Shown here in pieces: positions 8,082 through 17,217 of a DNA stretch of 63,980 bases (positions within the stretch are counted from its first letter, which is position 1; each line of letters opens with the position of its first letter). A program made the position numbers and the translations under genes. The notes beneath the pieces were generated by a model that was not told the DNA's origin, did not search any database, and saw only the letters and a list, made by a program, of their open reading frames with translations. The DNA is from Lachnospiraceae bacterium Zagget3. Lineage in GTDB: Bacteria; Bacillota_A; Clostridia; Lachnospirales; Lachnospiraceae. The stretch is taken from contig MSHE01000005.1 in the NCBI GenBank assembly GCA_001941025.1, positions 154,663 to 218,642 on the forward strand. Direction: 5' to 3'.

Positions 8082-10706
8082 TTATTCATCCGCGATCGCT
8101 GCCTGTGCCGCCGCCAACCTTGCGATCGGCACACGGAACGGACTGCAGGAAACATAATCCAGTCCGATCCGGTGGCAGAACTCCACAGAGGTCGGATCTC
8201 CGCCGTGCTCGCCGCAGATGCCGCAGTGCAGTTCCGGGTTAGCCGGCTTGCCGAGATCCAGCGTCATCTTCATCAGCTTGCCAACGCCATCCTGGTCGAG
8301 TTTCGCGAACGGATCGCTCTCCAGGATCTTCGCGTCGTAGTACGCCTCGAGGAACTTGCCCGCGTCGTCGCGGGAGAACCCGTACGTCATCTGCGTCAGG
8401 TCGTTCGTGCCGAAGCAGAAGAACTCCGCCTCGGGCGCGATCTCATCCGCTGTCACTGCCGCGCGCGGGAGTTCGATCATCGTGCCAACTTCATATTTCA
8501 GGTTCGAGCCGGCCGCCTTAATCTCCTCGTCCGCGGTTTCCACGATGAACTGTTTGACATATCGCATCTCTTTGACATCGCTGATCAGCGGGATCATGAG
8601 CTCCGGTACCATGTTCCAGTCCGGATGCGCGTCCGACACCTTGATCGCCGCGCGGATGATCGCTCTCGTCTGCATTTTCGCGATCTCCGGGAACGTGACG
8701 GCCAGTCGGCAGCCGCGGTGTCCCATCATCGGATTGAACTCTTTTAATCCCTCGATGATCGCCTTGATCTCCTCCACGGTCTTGCCCTGTGCCTTGGCCA
8801 GCTTCTCAATGTCTTCTTCTTCCGTGGGGACAAACTCATGAAGCGGCGGGTCCAGGAAACGGATCGTCACCGGATCGCCCTCCATCACTTCATAGATCTG
8901 CTCAAAGTCGCCCTGCTGATAGGGGAGGATCTTCTCGAGCGCGGTCTCCCGCTCCTCGGCGGTATCCGCGCAGATCATCTCGCGGAACGCCTCGATCCGC
9001 TCCTCCTCAAAGAACATATGCTCCGTACGGCACAGGCCGATGCCCTCCGCGCCAAGCTCTCGCGCTTTCTGCGCGTCGGTCGGGGTGTCCGCGTTCGTAC
9101 GGACTTTCATCGTGCGGTATTTGTCGGCCCAATCCATGATACGGCCAAACTCCCCGGCGATCTGCGCCTCCACGGTCGGGATCGCGCCGTCGTAGATGTT
9201 GCCGGTCGTCCCGTCAAAGGAGATCACGTCGCCTTCATGATATTCTTTCCCGCCAAGGGTAAATTTCTTGTTTGCCTCGTCCATGACGATGTCGCCGCAT
9301 CCTGCCACACAGCAGGCGCCCATGCCGCGGGCCACGACGGCCGCGTGGGAGGTCATGCCGCCCCGCACGGTCAGGATGCCCTGGGAGGCCTTCATGCCCG
9401 TGATGTCCTCCGGGGAAGTCTCCAGGCGGACCAGGACGACCTTCTCGCCCCGTCCGGCCCACTCCTCCGCGTCATCCGCGGTAAACACGATCCGGCCGCA
9501 TGCCGCTCCGGGAGCCGCGCCAAGCCCTTTTCCAATCGGCGTTGCCGCCTTGAGCGCCTCCGCGTCGAAGGTCGGATGAAGCAGAGTGTCCAAGTTTCTC
9601 GGGTCGATCATGGCGACGGCCTCTTTATCCGTCCGCATGCCTTCGTCCACGAGGTCGCACGCGATCTTTAACGCGGCAAACGCGGTCCGCTTACCGTTCC
9701 GGGTCTGGAGCATATAGAGCTTCCTGTTCTCCACCGTAAACTCCATGTCCTGCATATCGCGGTAATGTTTTTCTAACGTATCACAGACATTCTCAAACTG
9801 CGCGTAGGCTTCCGGGAATTCCTCCGCCATCTTCTCGATGGGCATCGGGGTCCGCACGCCGGCGACCACGTCCTCGCCCTGCGCGTTTACCAGGAACTCT
9901 CCCATCACATGTTTTTCCCCGGTCGCCGGGTCGCGGGTGAACGCGACACCTGTGCCGCAGTCATCGCCCATGTTGCCGAACGCCATGCTCTGCACGTTGA
10001 CGGCGGTCCCCCAGGAATAGGGGATGTCATTGTCGCGGCGATAGACGTTCGCGCGCGGGTTGTCCCAGGAGCGGAACACGGCCTTGATGGCGCCCATCAG
10101 CTGTTCCTTCGGATCGTCCGGGAAGTCCTCGCCGAGCACCTTTTTGTACTCGTCCTTAAACTGCCCGGCCAGCGCTTTTAAGTCGTCCGCGTCCAGGTCC
10201 ACGTCAAACGTGACGCCTTTTTTCTCTTTCATCTGATCGATCAGCTCTTCAAAATATTTCTTGCCGACCTCCATCACGACATCGGAGTACATCTGGATAA
10301 ACCGGCGATAGCAGTCCCAGGCCCAGCGGGGATTATTAGACTTTTCCGCCAGCACATCCACCACGGTCTCGTTTAATCCAAGGTTTAAGATCGTGTCCAT
10401 CATACCCGGCATCGATGCCCGGGCGCCGGAGCGGACCGATACGAGCAGCGGATTCTGCGTGTCGCCAAACTTCTTGCCCGTCATCTCCTCAAGCGTCGCG
10501 ATGTACTCATTGATCTGCCCGCGGATCTCGTCGTTGATCTCCTGTCCGTCTTCATAATATTGCGTGCAGGCTTCCGTTGTGATCGTAAAGCCCTGCGGCA
10601 CCGGAAGGCCGAGATTCGTCATCTCCGCCAAGTTGGCGCCTTTGCCGCCGAGAAGTTCCCGCATGTCCGCGTTCCCTTCACTGAATAAATAGACCCATTT
10701 CTTCAT
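8082..10706 (-). CDS. ppdK: Pyruvate, phosphate dikinase
   Basis: Interconverts pyruvate + ATP + Pi and PEP + AMP + PPi, a reversible glycolytic/gluconeogenic step common in anaerobes. The 874-residue length is standard. Visible are the N-terminal ATP-grasp part (LLGGKGANLAEM, SVRSGARASMPGMMDTILNLG), the phosphohistidine domain with the catalytic His in GGMTSHAAVVARGMG (about 455), and the PEP/pyruvate barrel (GIGLCRTEHMFF, FFCFGTNDLTQ) with the catalytic Cys in LHCGICGEHGGDP near the C-terminus. It converges on the LacI-family gene with an 11-base gap. Start ATG follows AGGAGGGAAAAAACAA. Confidence 0.97.
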   Translation of the reverse strand: MKKWVYLFSEGNADMRELLGGKGANLAEMTNLGLPVPQGFTITTEACTQYYEDGQEINDEIRGQINEYIATLEEMTGKKFGDTQNPLLVSVRSGARASMPGMMDTILNLGLNETVVDVLAEKSNNPRWAWDCYRRFIQMYSDVVMEVGKKYFEELIDQMKEKKGVTFDVDLDADDLKALAGQFKDEYKKVLGEDFPDDPKEQLMGAIKAVFRSWDNPRANVYRRDNDIPYSWGTAVNVQSMAFGNMGDDCGTGVAFTRDPATGEKHVMGEFLVNAQGEDVVAGVRTPMPIEKMAEEFPEAYAQFENVCDTLEKHYRDMQDMEFTVENRKLYMLQTRNGKRTAFAALKIACDLVDEGMRTDKEAVAMIDPRNLDTLLHPTFDAEALKAATPIGKGLGAAPGAACGRIVFTADDAEEWAGRGEKVVLVRLETSPEDITGMKASQGILTVRGGMTSHAAVVARGMGACCVAGCGDIVMDEANKKFTLGGKEYHEGDVISFDGTTGNIYDGAIPTVEAQIAGEFGRIMDWADKYRTMKVRTNADTPTDAQKARELGAEGIGLCRTEHMFFEEERIEAFREMICADTAEERETALEKILPYQQGDFEQIYEVMEGDPVTIRFLDPPLHEFVPTEEEDIEKLAKAQGKTVEEIKAIIEGLKEFNPMMGHRGCRLAVTFPEIAKMQTRAIIRAAIKVSDAHPDWNMVPELMIPLISDVKEMRYVKQFIVETADEEIKAAGSNLKYEVGTMIELPRAAVTADEIAPEAEFFCFGTNDLTQMTYGFSRDDAGKFLEAYYDAKILESDPFAKLDQDGVGKLMKMTLDLGKPANPELHCGICGEHGGDPTSVEFCHRIGLDYVSCSPFRVPIARLAAAQAAIADE

Positions 10707-10760
10707 TTGTTTTTTCCCTCCTATGCACTGTACAAAACATGTGCCTCCGTATTTGCTTTC

Positions 10761-10788
10761 ATTCTAACATACTACCCTTGGAAAGCAA
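10761..10788 (-). promoter_or_regulatory. Probable ppdK promoter
   Basis: On the minus strand TTGCTT, a 16-base spacer and TAGAAT lie about 55 bases before the ppdK start codon. A CGTTTT-centred near-palindrome resembling a cre/LacI site overlaps the -35 side at about 10781-10800. Confidence 0.45.
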
Positions 10789-10798
10789 AACGTTTTTT

Positions 10799-10845
10799 CC
10801 GGGCGGCCGCTCTGTTTTGAAGAAAAAACAAGGGGCCGCCGCCCG
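10799..10845. repeat. GC-rich inverted repeat between ppdK and the magnesium-ATPase operon
   Basis: CCGGGCGGC (10799-10807) pairs with GCCGCCCGG (10837-10845). It lies 56 bases beyond the stop of the last gene of the P-ATPase operon and could end that transcript. On the minus strand it is followed by A's, not T's, so it is not a textbook intrinsic terminator. Confidence 0.45.
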
Positions 10846-10900
10846 GCCGGTCCATTTCCCAGCCAAGGCGGCAGCCCTTCCGCTCTTCATCCTTCGAACG

Positions 10901-11188
10901 TCACTTCAGGTCGTCGTTCTTAATGATCTCTTCTTTTTCTTTCTCGATCTCTGCCTCACGCTCGGCCTCTTCCCGTTCCAATTCCTCGCGGTCATGCACG
11001 AACTTCTCATGCTCCATCTCGGCGTGCGCCACGGGATCAAACTTTTTAAAGCAGAACCAATAAACGATATTCATACCCACGACGACGATTGCGACGATTA
11101 CCATGCCGACCCAAAAGCCCATGGCAATGCCGTGCCACTCTGCGACACCGAAGATATTTGTCCATAATCCATCCCAATTTACATTCAT
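10901..11188 (-). CDS. Small membrane protein with charged coiled C-terminus, in the Mg-ATPase operon
   Basis: A 95-residue protein of unknown function. Residues about 22-46 form one strong membrane segment (GFWVGMVIVAIVVVGMNIVYWF); the rest is a highly charged helix rich in Glu, Lys and Arg (EELEREEAEREAEIEKEKEE), probably cytoplasmic and coiled. It starts 16 bases after the P-type ATPase gene with a perfect AAAGGAGG, so it is cotranscribed and may be an accessory or regulatory subunit of the transporter. That role is inference from position only. Confidence 0.75.
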   Translation of the reverse strand: MNVNWDGLWTNIFGVAEWHGIAMGFWVGMVIVAIVVVGMNIVYWFCFKKFDPVAHAEMEHEKFVHDREELEREEAEREAEIEKEKEEIIKNDDLK

Positions 11189-11204
11189 ACAAATACCTCC
11201 TTTC

Positions 11205-13973
11205 TCACAACAGCTCGCCGTAGTGTCGTACGTACGCCTTCTTGATACTGGTAGCCAGCAGCATGTATAGTATGATGCATGGTATCAGATACAGGAAGTA
11301 ACTGCCCATCATGCCGGTCAGTCCGATCATCCGGCCGAATCCGGTGTATGGAATGATCGTCAGCACCGCAATGGCCGCAAAGGTTAGCAATGTCACCGGC
11401 ATCGAAGCGCGACTCTCGATAAACGGCCACTTCGGGGTACGGATCATATGGATGACCAGCGTCTGACTCCACATGGATTCCACGAACCATCCGGACTGGA
11501 ACAGCGACGCGTACTGCTGCTGCATCTGCGCCAGCTGGTCTCCGGTATAGTAGTTCGCCAGCTCGTTGTACCGGTGTCCGCCCGTGAGCATCGGACAGAA
11601 CACAAAGAACATGAATAGGTACGTGGTCCAGTCGAAGATCGAACTGGTGGGTCCCAACCAGATCATGAAGCTTCCGACCGAGGACGCGTCCCATGTACGT
11701 GGCTTCTCGAGGAACTCTTCATCGACGTTGTCCCACGGAATGGAGGTGCAGGACAGGTCGTAGATCAGGTTTAAGAAGATCAGATGCGTCGGCATCATCG
11801 GCAGGAACTTTAAAAGCGCCGAAGCCGCGATCACGGAAAACATGTTTCCGAAGTTGGACGATGCCGTCATCTTGATGTACTTGATCATGTTGCAGTAGGT
11901 CTTGCGGCCTTCGATGATGCCGCGGTCTAAGACCATCAGATCCTTCTCCAAAAGGATGATGTCCGCGGACTCTTTCGCAACGTCCACCGCGGTGTCCACG
12001 GAAATGCCGATATCGGCGTTCTTTAAGGCCGCCGCGTCGTTGATGCCGTCGCCCATGAACCCGACGCAGTGTCCGTTTGCACGCATCACCTGTACGATCC
12101 GCTGCTTCTGATGCGGATTCAGCTTGGCAAAGACCTGCGTGGTCTCTGCGATGTCAGCCAGCTCGCCGTCGCTGAGCTTTTCGATATCCGGCCCGAGCAG
12201 CATGTTGCGGACCTCCAGGCCCACCTGCTGGCAGATCGTCCGCGTGACTTTCTCGTTGTCGCCGGTCAGGATCTTTGTGGTTACGCCGTTCTCTTTTAAT
12301 GCCGCGATCGAAGCGGCTGTGGACTCTTTCGGCGGATCCAGGAACGCCAGATAACCCAACAGGACCATCTCGCACTCGTCGTCCACACCGAATTCACCGA
12401 CCGGAGCGGGATTGCTCTTTTGCGCGAGCCCGAGCACGCGGAAGCCTCGGTCGTTTAATCCGTCCACGGCTTTTAACACGCGTTCCCGCATCTCCCCGTC
12501 CAGAGGTTTCACTTCATCATCCGCCTCGACAAAGGAGCATACCTCCAGCATCTCCTCGATGGCGCCTTTTGTGACCATCTGCGTCTTGCCGTTCTTGTCG
12601 GAGACAACCGTCGTCAACCGTCTCCGTACGAAATCAAACGGGATCTCGTCGACTTTCTTGTACTCCTCATCCAGATGCTTTAAGATCGGATGTTCTTCCT
12701 GCTCCTCCTCGGTCCGCTTGATGATCGCCAGATCCATCATGTTCTTATATCCGGTCTGGAAATAGCTGTTCAAATACGCGTGACGAAGCACACGGGAATC
12801 CTCCTCGTTGTTCACGTTCAAGTGATACTCGAGGATGATCTCGTCCTGTGTCAGCGTACCGGTCTTGTCGGTGCACAGGATATCGATCGCGCCAAAGTTC
12901 TGAATGGAGTTCAGGCTCTTTACGATCGTCTTTTGTTTACTCATGGCTACGGCACCTTTGGCCAGACAGGTCGTCACGATCATCGGAAGCATCTCCGGTG
13001 TCAGACCGACGGCGATGGAAATACCATATAAGAAAGCGTCAAGCCAATCCCTGTTTGTGATACCGTTGATGACAAACACCAACGGGACCATGACGAGCAT
13101 GAATCGAATCAGTACCCACGATACGGCATTCACGCCCTTGGTAAAGCTCGTCTCTACCTCTGCCTCCTGCAGGGTCTGAGCCATCGTACCAAAGATCGTG
13201 TAATCGCCCGTGGAAACAATGATTGCCTTCGCGCTTCCTGATATCACACTGGTACCCATGAAAACAATGTCGCTGTAATCGGTTAAAACTTTCTCTTCCC
13301 CCTCCGGCAAATCGGGATATTTCTCGATCGGCTCGGATTCACCGGTCATGCCCGACTGACTGACAAACAGGTCTTTTGACTCGATGATTCGGGCGTCTGC
13401 AGGGATCATCGTGCCGGCAGACAGATGAATGATATCACCGACGACCAGCTCGTCGTTCGGGATATCGACCTCTTCCTGATCCTTCCGGGTCACCGTGGTG
13501 TTCGCCGTGATCATGGCCAGCAGGGTCTTCGTGGCATTTCCGCTTCGGGTCTCCTGTACGAAACGAAGGGTACCGGAGATCGCCACCATGACGAGAATAA
13601 TGATCACCGTCATCGGATCGAAGTCATCCGGCGTACTTCCCGCTAAACTGAAGAACGGGAAAACCATATCCGTAAACGCGGACACGATCGCCAGACAGGC
13701 CAGAATCGCCGTAAACGGATTGACAAACGCGGACGCGAGGCGCTGGCCCAGCGTCTTTTCTTTGCTGTGCGTGACGGCGTTCCCGCCATATTTTTCACGG
13801 TTTTTCTGGATGGTCTCCTCATCCAGGCCCCGCAGGCTGCCGTTGATCTCTTTTAACAGATCATCGAGCGGCGTAATAGCAGCATGATTGATGCGTTCTT
13901 CCGTCTCGACCCGGATCGCTTCGTTTTTTGCTTCTTTCGCGACATCGGATCTGCTCTTTTTATCCTTCGGCAT
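11205..13973 (-). CDS. mgtA: Magnesium-translocating P-type ATPase (MgtA/MgtB type)
   Basis: A P-type ATPase of 922 residues, the length of type IIIB magnesium importers. It shows the actuator motif MTGESEP, the phosphorylated Asp in [12 protein letters not shown] (about residue 380), the nucleotide-domain KGAIEEML, and the hinge TGDNEKVTR and [15 protein letters not shown]. Membrane helices flank these, with four or more near the C-terminus including the [18 protein letters not shown] stretch typical of Mg2+ ATPases. Both flanking genes encode small membrane proteins in the same operon. Specificity for Mg2+ rests on overall family resemblance. Confidence 0.92.
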   Translation of the reverse strand: MPKDKKSRSDVAKEAKNEAIRVETEERINHAAITPLDDLLKEINGSLRGLDEETIQKNREKYGGNAVTHSKEKTLGQRLASAFVNPFTAILACLAIVSAFTDMVFPFFSLAGSTPDDFDPMTVIIILVMVAISGTLRFVQETRSGNATKTLLAMITANTTVTRKDQEEVDIPNDELVVGDIIHLSAGTMIPADARIIESKDLFVSQSGMTGESEPIEKYPDLPEGEEKVLTDYSDIVFMGTSVISGSAKAIIVSTGDYTIFGTMAQTLQEAEVETSFTKGVNAVSWVLIRFMLVMVPLVFVINGITNRDWLDAFLYGISIAVGLTPEMLPMIVTTCLAKGAVAMSKQKTIVKSLNSIQNFGAIDILCTDKTGTLTQDEIILEYHLNVNNEEDSRVLRHAYLNSYFQTGYKNMMDLAIIKRTEEEQEEHPILKHLDEEYKKVDEIPFDFVRRRLTTVVSDKNGKTQMVTKGAIEEMLEVCSFVEADDEVKPLDGEMRERVLKAVDGLNDRGFRVLGLAQKSNPAPVGEFGVDDECEMVLLGYLAFLDPPKESTAASIAALKENGVTTKILTGDNEKVTRTICQQVGLEVRNMLLGPDIEKLSDGELADIAETTQVFAKLNPHQKQRIVQVMRANGHCVGFMGDGINDAAALKNADIGISVDTAVDVAKESADIILLEKDLMVLDRGIIEGRKTYCNMIKYIKMTASSNFGNMFSVIAASALLKFLPMMPTHLIFLNLIYDLSCTSIPWDNVDEEFLEKPRTWDASSVGSFMIWLGPTSSIFDWTTYLFMFFVFCPMLTGGHRYNELANYYTGDQLAQMQQQYASLFQSGWFVESMWSQTLVIHMIRTPKWPFIESRASMPVTLLTFAAIAVLTIIPYTGFGRMIGLTGMMGSYFLYLIPCIILYMLLATSIKKAYVRHYGELL

Positions 13974-14037
13974 AATCTCTCACCTCTTTTCTGAAAATAC
14001 TTATATGATAAACCGCGCAAAAACGCGGATAAAATGC

Positions 14038-14391
14038 CTACCGTCTCCTCGTGGCCGGTGTTGTTGTGGAATCCACCTTAAACCGTTTTCCCCGCTCGAT
14101 GTAGACCAAGTCGGCGGCGCAGGCCACCATCCACCCGATCATGCACCACGCGAACGCGTTCTCTTTAAACGCGGTCCAGATGCCGCTCGCCAGAAAAACG
14201 ACCCCGCACAGCATGATGACAACCCCGATGTTATGGCACAGCGGCTTGATACGCACTGTCGCCTTCTCCTCCTCCGGCATGTTCTGCCATGCTTTCACAT
14301 GAATATGTATCTGACCGACAAAAAACAGAATGCCTACGATCAGGAATATGATTCCGAATATAAGACAGGTCCAATTTAATGAATCGATCAT
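14038..14391 (-). CDS. Small membrane protein (DUF3784-like), first gene of the Mg-ATPase operon
   Basis: A 117-residue protein with about four hydrophobic segments (about 7-26, 52-70, 80-95) and a basic C-terminus. The arrangement resembles DUF3784-type small membrane proteins, but I cannot assign a function. It precedes mgtA by 64 bases with a good SD (GGAGGTAGAAC), so the pair is probably cotranscribed under the structured leader upstream. Confidence 0.7.
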   Translation of the reverse strand: MIDSLNWTCLIFGIIFLIVGILFFVGQIHIHVKAWQNMPEEEKATVRIKPLCHNIGVVIMLCGVVFLASGIWTAFKENAFAWCMIGWMVACAADLVYIERGKRFKVDSTTTPATRRR

Positions 14392-14694
14392 GTTCTACCT
14401 CCGACACTGAATACTCCAAACGGCCGCACGACTTCCTTGGGTGCGCACATCCTTTTCTAGGGTATCGGATGTGTGCGCAAAAAAAAATGACTAAATTCTT
14501 GCTTTTTCTGTAAAATATGAAAAAAATGCAAGAATTTAGCCAAAAAAATTCACAGCAAAACACAATTCCGTTTGCGGCCCTGTGTTTTGCTGTGACGCGA
14601 CATAAAAAGCGGTCAACTTTTTACAATCTCATTATACCGAACTTGGGAAGAAAAAGGAACCCCCAAATTTTTATTTTTTCAATACAAAAATATT
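14392..14694 (-). promoter_or_regulatory. Structured leader of the Mg-ATPase operon with two terminator-like hairpins
   Basis: This 303-base gene-free stretch holds a possible -10 (TATAAT on the minus strand, 14631-14636, with a poor -35) and three successive hairpins. Hairpin 1 pairs 14551-14564 with 14581-14594 (14-bp stem) and is followed by a T-run. Hairpin 2 pairs 14491-14502 with 14528-14539 and is followed by nine T's. Hairpin 3 pairs 14442-14452 with 14467-14479, directly before the gene's SD region. One hairpin may end the hyp operon that arrives from the right; the others would then act as attenuators. It does not match the M-box magnesium riboswitch as I know it. Confidence 0.55.
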
Positions 14695-15702
14695 TCAGCA
14701 GATCCGCGGCAACAATTCCCCGCCCGGCTGCGGCAGTATGACCTCCGCACCGATCCCGGTCGTTACGGTCACCTTCCCGGGCATGGCATCCGTCACCTCG
14801 CCGATCACCGCCGCGTTGGCGGAGTACTTGCCATCCCGCAGGACGCGCACCAGCCGCTCGGCGCTCTCTGGCGGCGCGATGACGACCATCGTGCCCTCGT
14901 TCGCGAGATACAGCGGATCAAGGCCCAGCATACCACAGACACCCTGGACTGCCGGATCTACCGGAATATCCTCCGCGTTTAAGCGAATCCCCACATTGCT
15001 CTCGTCCGCGATCTCATACAGGACGGTTCCCACACCGCCGCGGGTGGCGTCCCGGATCACATGGATATCCCGCGTCTCGGCAATCATGTCCGCGACGGTT
15101 CCCCACAGCGGAGCGCAGTCGCTTTGAATGTCCGCCTCAATGCCCAGATTCTCCCGCGCGAGCAGGATCGTGCAGCCGTGGCGGCCGATATCGCCCGTCA
15201 CCAAAACCGCGTCGCCGGGGCGTGCAAACGCGCCGGAGGTCGCAAAACCTTCGGTCAGTTCCCCGATCCCGGTGGTCGTGATAAACAGTTGATCGACCTG
15301 ACCGCGTCCGGCCACTTTCGTATCACCCGCCACAATGTTGACGCCGGCCTCGTTTGCCGTCTGTGCCATGGAGTCCGCGATCTCCTCGAGCTTTTCCATG
15401 GGAAACCCCTCCTCGATGATAAACGAGCAGGTCAGATAGAGCGGCCGGGCACCCATGCAGGCGAGGTCATTGACCGTGCCGCAGACGGAGAGCTTTCCGA
15501 TGTTCCCGCCGGGGAATTCATAGGGCGAGACGATAAAGCCGTCCGTGGTCATGGCGATGCGGTTTTCTCCGATCTCCAGGATGGCGGCGTCATCGGATGT
15601 CAGCGCCGGGTTCGCGAAATGCGCGGCAAAGATGTCCCGAATGAGGGCGGCGGTCTGGCGGCCGCCGGCACCGTGGGCCAGGGTGATCGTGGTGTCGGAC
15701 AT
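14695..15702 (-). CDS. hypE: Hydrogenase maturation protein HypE (carbamoyl dehydratase)
   Basis: HypE converts the carbamoyl group received from HypF on its C-terminal Cys into thiocyanate, the source of the cyanide ligands in Fe(CN)2CO groups. The 335-residue protein has the N-terminal LAHGAGGRQTAALI, the AIR-synthase-like ATP site (SVCGTVNDLACMGARP, VAGDTKVAGRG) and ends exactly in PRIC, preserving the essential terminal Cys. It is the last gene of the hydF-to-hypE unit, 89 bases after hypD. Confidence 0.96.
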   Translation of the reverse strand: MSDTTITLAHGAGGRQTAALIRDIFAAHFANPALTSDDAAILEIGENRIAMTTDGFIVSPYEFPGGNIGKLSVCGTVNDLACMGARPLYLTCSFIIEEGFPMEKLEEIADSMAQTANEAGVNIVAGDTKVAGRGQVDQLFITTTGIGELTEGFATSGAFARPGDAVLVTGDIGRHGCTILLARENLGIEADIQSDCAPLWGTVADMIAETRDIHVIRDATRGGVGTVLYEIADESNVGIRLNAEDIPVDPAVQGVCGMLGLDPLYLANEGTMVVIAPPESAERLVRVLRDGKYSANAAVIGEVTDAMPGKVTVTTGIGAEVILPQPGGELLPRIC

Positions 15703-15791
15703 GATGAAATCTCCTTTACAAAGTTCTGGTGGGGTCTGTGCGTTTTCTCTGACATCCCCCTTTTACACAATGCATAGCCGAAAATGTACGC

Positions 15792-16832
15792 TCAACTATA
15801 CTGATAATAGGCGGAACATGCGCCCTCCGAGGACACCATGCAGGCACCGACGGGTGTGTCGGGCGTGCAGGCTGCACCAAATAACGGGCACTCCGACGGC
15901 TTGCATTTGCCCTGCAGCACCTCGCCGCAGCGACAGGCCGGATTGGACGCGCCCTCCTGAGCGGGAATCTCATACTTGATCCGCGCGTCATAGGCCGCAT
16001 ACCGGGCACGCAGCGTCAGACCGGAGTCCGGGATCGTGCCGAGGCCGCGCCATTCGGCATCGCAGGGTTCCATCACCTCCCACATGATCTCCATCCCGGC
16101 AGGGTTGCCTTCGGGACGGACCACGCGCGGATAACAGTTGACGAAAAACGGCTCGCCCTCTTTCGAGCGCTGCGCGATCACGGCCAGGGCGGTCAAAAGT
16201 TCCGCCGCCGTGAACCCCGCGATGACACCGCTTACCCCCTCCGCGAGCAGTCGGCGGCAGTCCGCCTCTCCGGTGATCGCGTGGACATGCCCCGGATAGA
16301 GAAACGCGTCCGCGCTTCCCTTCAACGCATCGTACGCGTGCGGCATTGTTTTGTTCGCCACGAGAAGGGAAAAATTTGTAAGCCCTTGCTCTTCCGCCTT
16401 TTTTGCTGCAAGGCAGCATGCGGGCGTGGTGGTCTCAAAACCGACCGAGAGAAACACGACCTCGCGGTCCGGATGCTCCGCCGCCACCTCCACCGCGTCC
16501 AGCGGCGTATAAACCATTTGAATCTCCGCGCCCTGCGCGCGGGCACCCGCCAGACTCATCCGGCTGCCCGGCACACGGATCAGATCGCCGAACGTGCAGA
16601 TGACGCAGCCGCGTTCCAACGCCAGCCAGATCGCCTCATCCAGATAAGCGGGCGGCGTCACGCAGACCGGGCATCCCGGTCCGGAGATCATCTCGATCGC
16701 GTCCGGCAGGATCCCGCGGATGCCGAGACGAAAGATCTCATGCGTGTGCGTGCCGCAGACTTCCATGATCCGCAGCGGCGGGCCGTCGTAGTGTTCCAGG
16801 ATCCCTCTCGCCTTTTGAATTGCCTCTTCCAT
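15792..16832 (-). CDS. hypD: Hydrogenase maturation iron-sulfur protein HypD
   Basis: HypD, with HypC, is the scaffold on which Fe(CN)2CO is assembled using cyanide delivered by HypE. Key motifs are intact: MEVCGTHTHEI and SGPGCPVCVTP near the N-terminus, SVGFETTTP in the middle, and the C-terminal [4Fe-4S] ligands in CRCGEVLQGKCKPSECPLF, then GACMVSSEGACSAYY. The 346-residue length is typical. It follows hypC by 12 bases. Confidence 0.96.
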   Translation of the reverse strand: MEEAIQKARGILEHYDGPPLRIMEVCGTHTHEIFRLGIRGILPDAIEMISGPGCPVCVTPPAYLDEAIWLALERGCVICTFGDLIRVPGSRMSLAGARAQGAEIQMVYTPLDAVEVAAEHPDREVVFLSVGFETTTPACCLAAKKAEEQGLTNFSLLVANKTMPHAYDALKGSADAFLYPGHVHAITGEADCRRLLAEGVSGVIAGFTAAELLTALAVIAQRSKEGEPFFVNCYPRVVRPEGNPAGMEIMWEVMEPCDAEWRGLGTIPDSGLTLRARYAAYDARIKYEIPAQEGASNPACRCGEVLQGKCKPSECPLFGAACTPDTPVGACMVSSEGACSAYYQYS

Positions 16833-16844
16833 AATCGTACCCTC

Positions 16845-17051
16845 TTACAGGAGATCCAGGATCTCCTCGCTCTCGCTCTCGTCGTCTTCCTCGATCTTCG
16901 CGATCGCGATGCCGGCGTGCACCATGACATAGTCGCCCGGCTCCAGCTCGTCGAGCAGTTCGGCCGAAACCTCACGCTTCGCGCCGGACGCGTCGACAAG
17001 CGCCTTGCCGTCCTTGACGCCGAGTACTTTTGCGGATAAACCAACGCACAT
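16845..17051 (-). CDS. hypC: Hydrogenase maturation chaperone HypC
   Basis: HypC binds HypD and carries the Fe(CN)2CO group to the target apoprotein through its N-terminal Cys. The protein must begin MCVG; the ATG at 17049-17051 does so after AGGAGGTATAAAACT, giving 68 residues. The body (GDYVMVHAGIAIAKI) and acidic end EEILDLL match the family. The frame extends upstream to 17132, but that would bury Cys2. The 166 bases between hypF and hypC hold a foldable RNA segment. Confidence 0.95.
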   Translation of the reverse strand: MCVGLSAKVLGVKDGKALVDASGAKREVSAELLDELEPGDYVMVHAGIAIAKIEEDDESESEEILDLL

Positions 17052-17090
17052 AGTTTTATACCTCCTAGATATGTTTGTGAGAGATGTGCA

Positions 17091-17208
17091 AAATACGAAT
17101 TCCACGCGGGGCGCTTTCGCTCCGTTCCGCACGCAGCGGGCACATAAGAAGCCGCTTACGCGCCTTCAAGTGCCGGCGTGCTCCAAGGCCCGCGTGTGAA
17201 TTGTATTT
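17091..17208 (-). ncRNA. Putative structured RNA element between hypF and hypC
   Basis: The 118-base segment folds by eye into one long branched structure: AAATACGAATTC (17091-17102) pairs with GAATTGTATTT (17198-17208), CACGCGGG (17103-17110) with CCCGCGTG (17189-17196), GCACGC (17129-17134) with GCGTGC (17176-17181), GGCAC (17139-17143) with GTGCC (17170-17174) and GAAG (17148-17151) with CTTC (17164-17167). It lies inside the operon transcript, ending 40 bases before hypC. It matches no RNA family I recognise. A short mobile repeat with terminal inverted repeats is the main alternative. Confidence 0.5.
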
Positions 17209-17217
17209 CTGCGCATA

